Source: CAZWDO01 sp964632485 [NCBI: uncultured bacterium]
GTDB taxonomy: Bacteria; JAGOEH01
DNA length: 64,000 nt
Direction of reading: 5' to 3'
NCBI GenBank assembly: GCA_964632485.1
Contig: CAZWDO010000005.1
Coordinates: 92,767-156,766 of the forward strand
This document shows positions 63,202-64,000 of this stretch, one piece after another. A program made the translations under genes and the position numbers. Numbering within the stretch: the stretch's first letter is position 1; each line of letters begins with the position of its first letter. The notes under the pieces are model-generated. The model did no database searches. It saw nothing but the letters and a program-made list of their open reading frames with translations, and had not been told where the DNA came from.

Positions 63202-64000
63202 ATGTCAACCAGGCTCGCATATTTATGGATTCTGCTGGTTATGCTGGCGCCGGCTATTTTATTTGCTGAACCCTTTTCATTAAAGAACAGCAACTACACA
63301 GGCATCATGCGTAAAGCGAAAGATCCTGCCGTTTTAAAACACCGTTTGAACAAAGCGGTTCAAACTGCAACTTCGCCGACTGAATTTCAGCATTTTACAG
63401 TCAACCTTACCAATTTTTCTTCAGAGGCAGCCAGCGCGTTCCGCGCAGCAGTCCAGATTTGGGATCAACTCATTGAAACAGATGTGTCCATCAACATTCA
63501 AGCCAGCCTCGAAACACTGGAGGAGGAGGATATACTGGGTCAATGCGGTCCCACCGAATTCATTATCAATCCTCCGGGCGCTCCATTCGCTAATACAGCC
63601 TATGCCATTCCTCAGGCAGAAATGATTTATGGCCGGGATATCAACGATCCATCCGAAGCGGACTTTGAAGCCCATTTCAACAACACGGTTGACTGGTATT
63701 ATGGACTGGACGGAAATCCGGGAAGCGGTCAATACGATTTTATTACCGTCGTCATCCATGAAATGTGCCACGGACTGGGATATCTGCAATCGATCCGTCC
63801 GGTCAGTCGCGATGGATTTACTTATTATGGATTTTATGGATATTTACCTTCCTATGAAGATATCTCTGACTATTATGAAGTTGACGAACCCACCCTTTTC
63901 CCCTTTCCCTACGATCATTTTATTTACAATGGCAGCTACAATCGCCTGATTGATCTGACCAATCGCAGTACTGGTTGGGTTTTAGATCTGATTAGCGATA
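63202..64000 (+). CDS. Secreted zinc metalloprotease, N-terminal part (runs off window)
   Basis: The frame is open from ATG 63202 (AAGGAGTGGCT upstream) to the last base, at least 266 residues. Signal peptide STRLAYLWILLVMLAPAILFA; then a probable pro-region, and HEMCHGLGYL with zinc ligands His186 and His190 and the following glycine, the HExxHxxG form of metzincin or matrixin-like proteases; a third ligand should lie beyond. Preceding text (FTVNLTNFSSEAASAFRAAV) is typical of the large FCB-group secreted proteases that often end in T9SS sorting domains, but the C-terminus is outside the window. Confidence 0.8.
   Translation, partial: MSTRLAYLWILLVMLAPAILFAEPFSLKNSNYTGIMRKAKDPAVLKHRLNKAVQTATSPTEFQHFTVNLTNFSSEAASAFRAAVQIWDQLIETDVSINIQASLETLEEEDILGQCGPTEFIINPPGAPFANTAYAIPQAEMIYGRDINDPSEADFEAHFNNTVDWYYGLDGNPGSGQYDFITVVIHEMCHGLGYLQSIRPVSRDGFTYYGFYGYLPSYEDISDYYEVDEPTLFPFPYDHFIYNGSYNRLIDLTNRSTGWVLDLISD

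Overview
The window reads like a chromosome segment from a bacterium of the FCB superphylum (Calditrichota, KSB1 or Ignavibacteria-like rather than Bacteroidota proper). Two secreted proteins have signal peptides, and one of them ends in a type IX secretion (Por/T9SS) sorting domain. Arginine is made by an N-acetylornithine carbamoyltransferase route with a fused acetylglutamate synthase/kinase. However, genes use ordinary AAGGAGG-type ribosome sites and TTGACA-17-TATAAT-type promoters, which typical Bacteroidota lack. The lineage call is inference only.

Layout. 1-2056: 3' end of folE2, then a coupled pair of 2-hydroxyacyl-CoA dehydratase-like protein and its ATPase activator. 2070-4754: a large secreted deacetylase-like protein with a T9SS tail. 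4711-45505: a 40.8 kb glycan island bracketed by two 67-bp direct repeats (3 mismatches), one of which is the 3' end of that T9SS gene. The left arm (5.2-11.3 kb, + strand) holds a kinase-like gene, an IS3 remnant, three GT2 glycosyltransferases and an FkbM methyltransferase. The rest (11.3-45.0 kb) is all on the - strand and runs leftward from a clear promoter at 45.33 kb. It holds a Wzm/Wzt ABC exporter, GDP-fucose synthase, WecE, a CDP-paratose epimerase-like enzyme, a fucosyltransferase/GT2/third-GT fusion, more GT2s, several methyltransferases, seven sulfotransferase-like genes (one frameshifted), an ATP-grasp ligase, a radical SAM protein, and a PqqD/HprK-like/nucleotidyltransferase module beside a 67-codon ORF. 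Together these suggest a sulfated, methylated, fucose- and amino-sugar-containing cell-surface polysaccharide exported by an ABC transporter. PAPS synthesis, gmd, rmlAB and an initiating phosphoglycosyltransferase are not in the window.

Right of the island: a lipoprotein and a TerB-FHA-ABCG-type transporter (45.6-49.8 kb, apparently using an ATT start), then a tight six-gene arginine operon argF'-argG-argE'-argB/A-argC-argD (50.1-56.8 kb) behind a near-perfect promoter. This is followed by a LysE-type exporter facing it, a CBM9-like exported protein, a NamZ-type muramidase with an overlapping HI0933-type flavoprotein, a DNA methyltransferase remnant coupled to a nicotinamidase-like hydrolase, and a secreted HExxH metalloprotease cut off by the window end.

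I saw no rRNA, tRNA, CRISPR array or complete insertion sequence. Base-composition statements are by eye, and all family assignments are from motif recognition without database searches.
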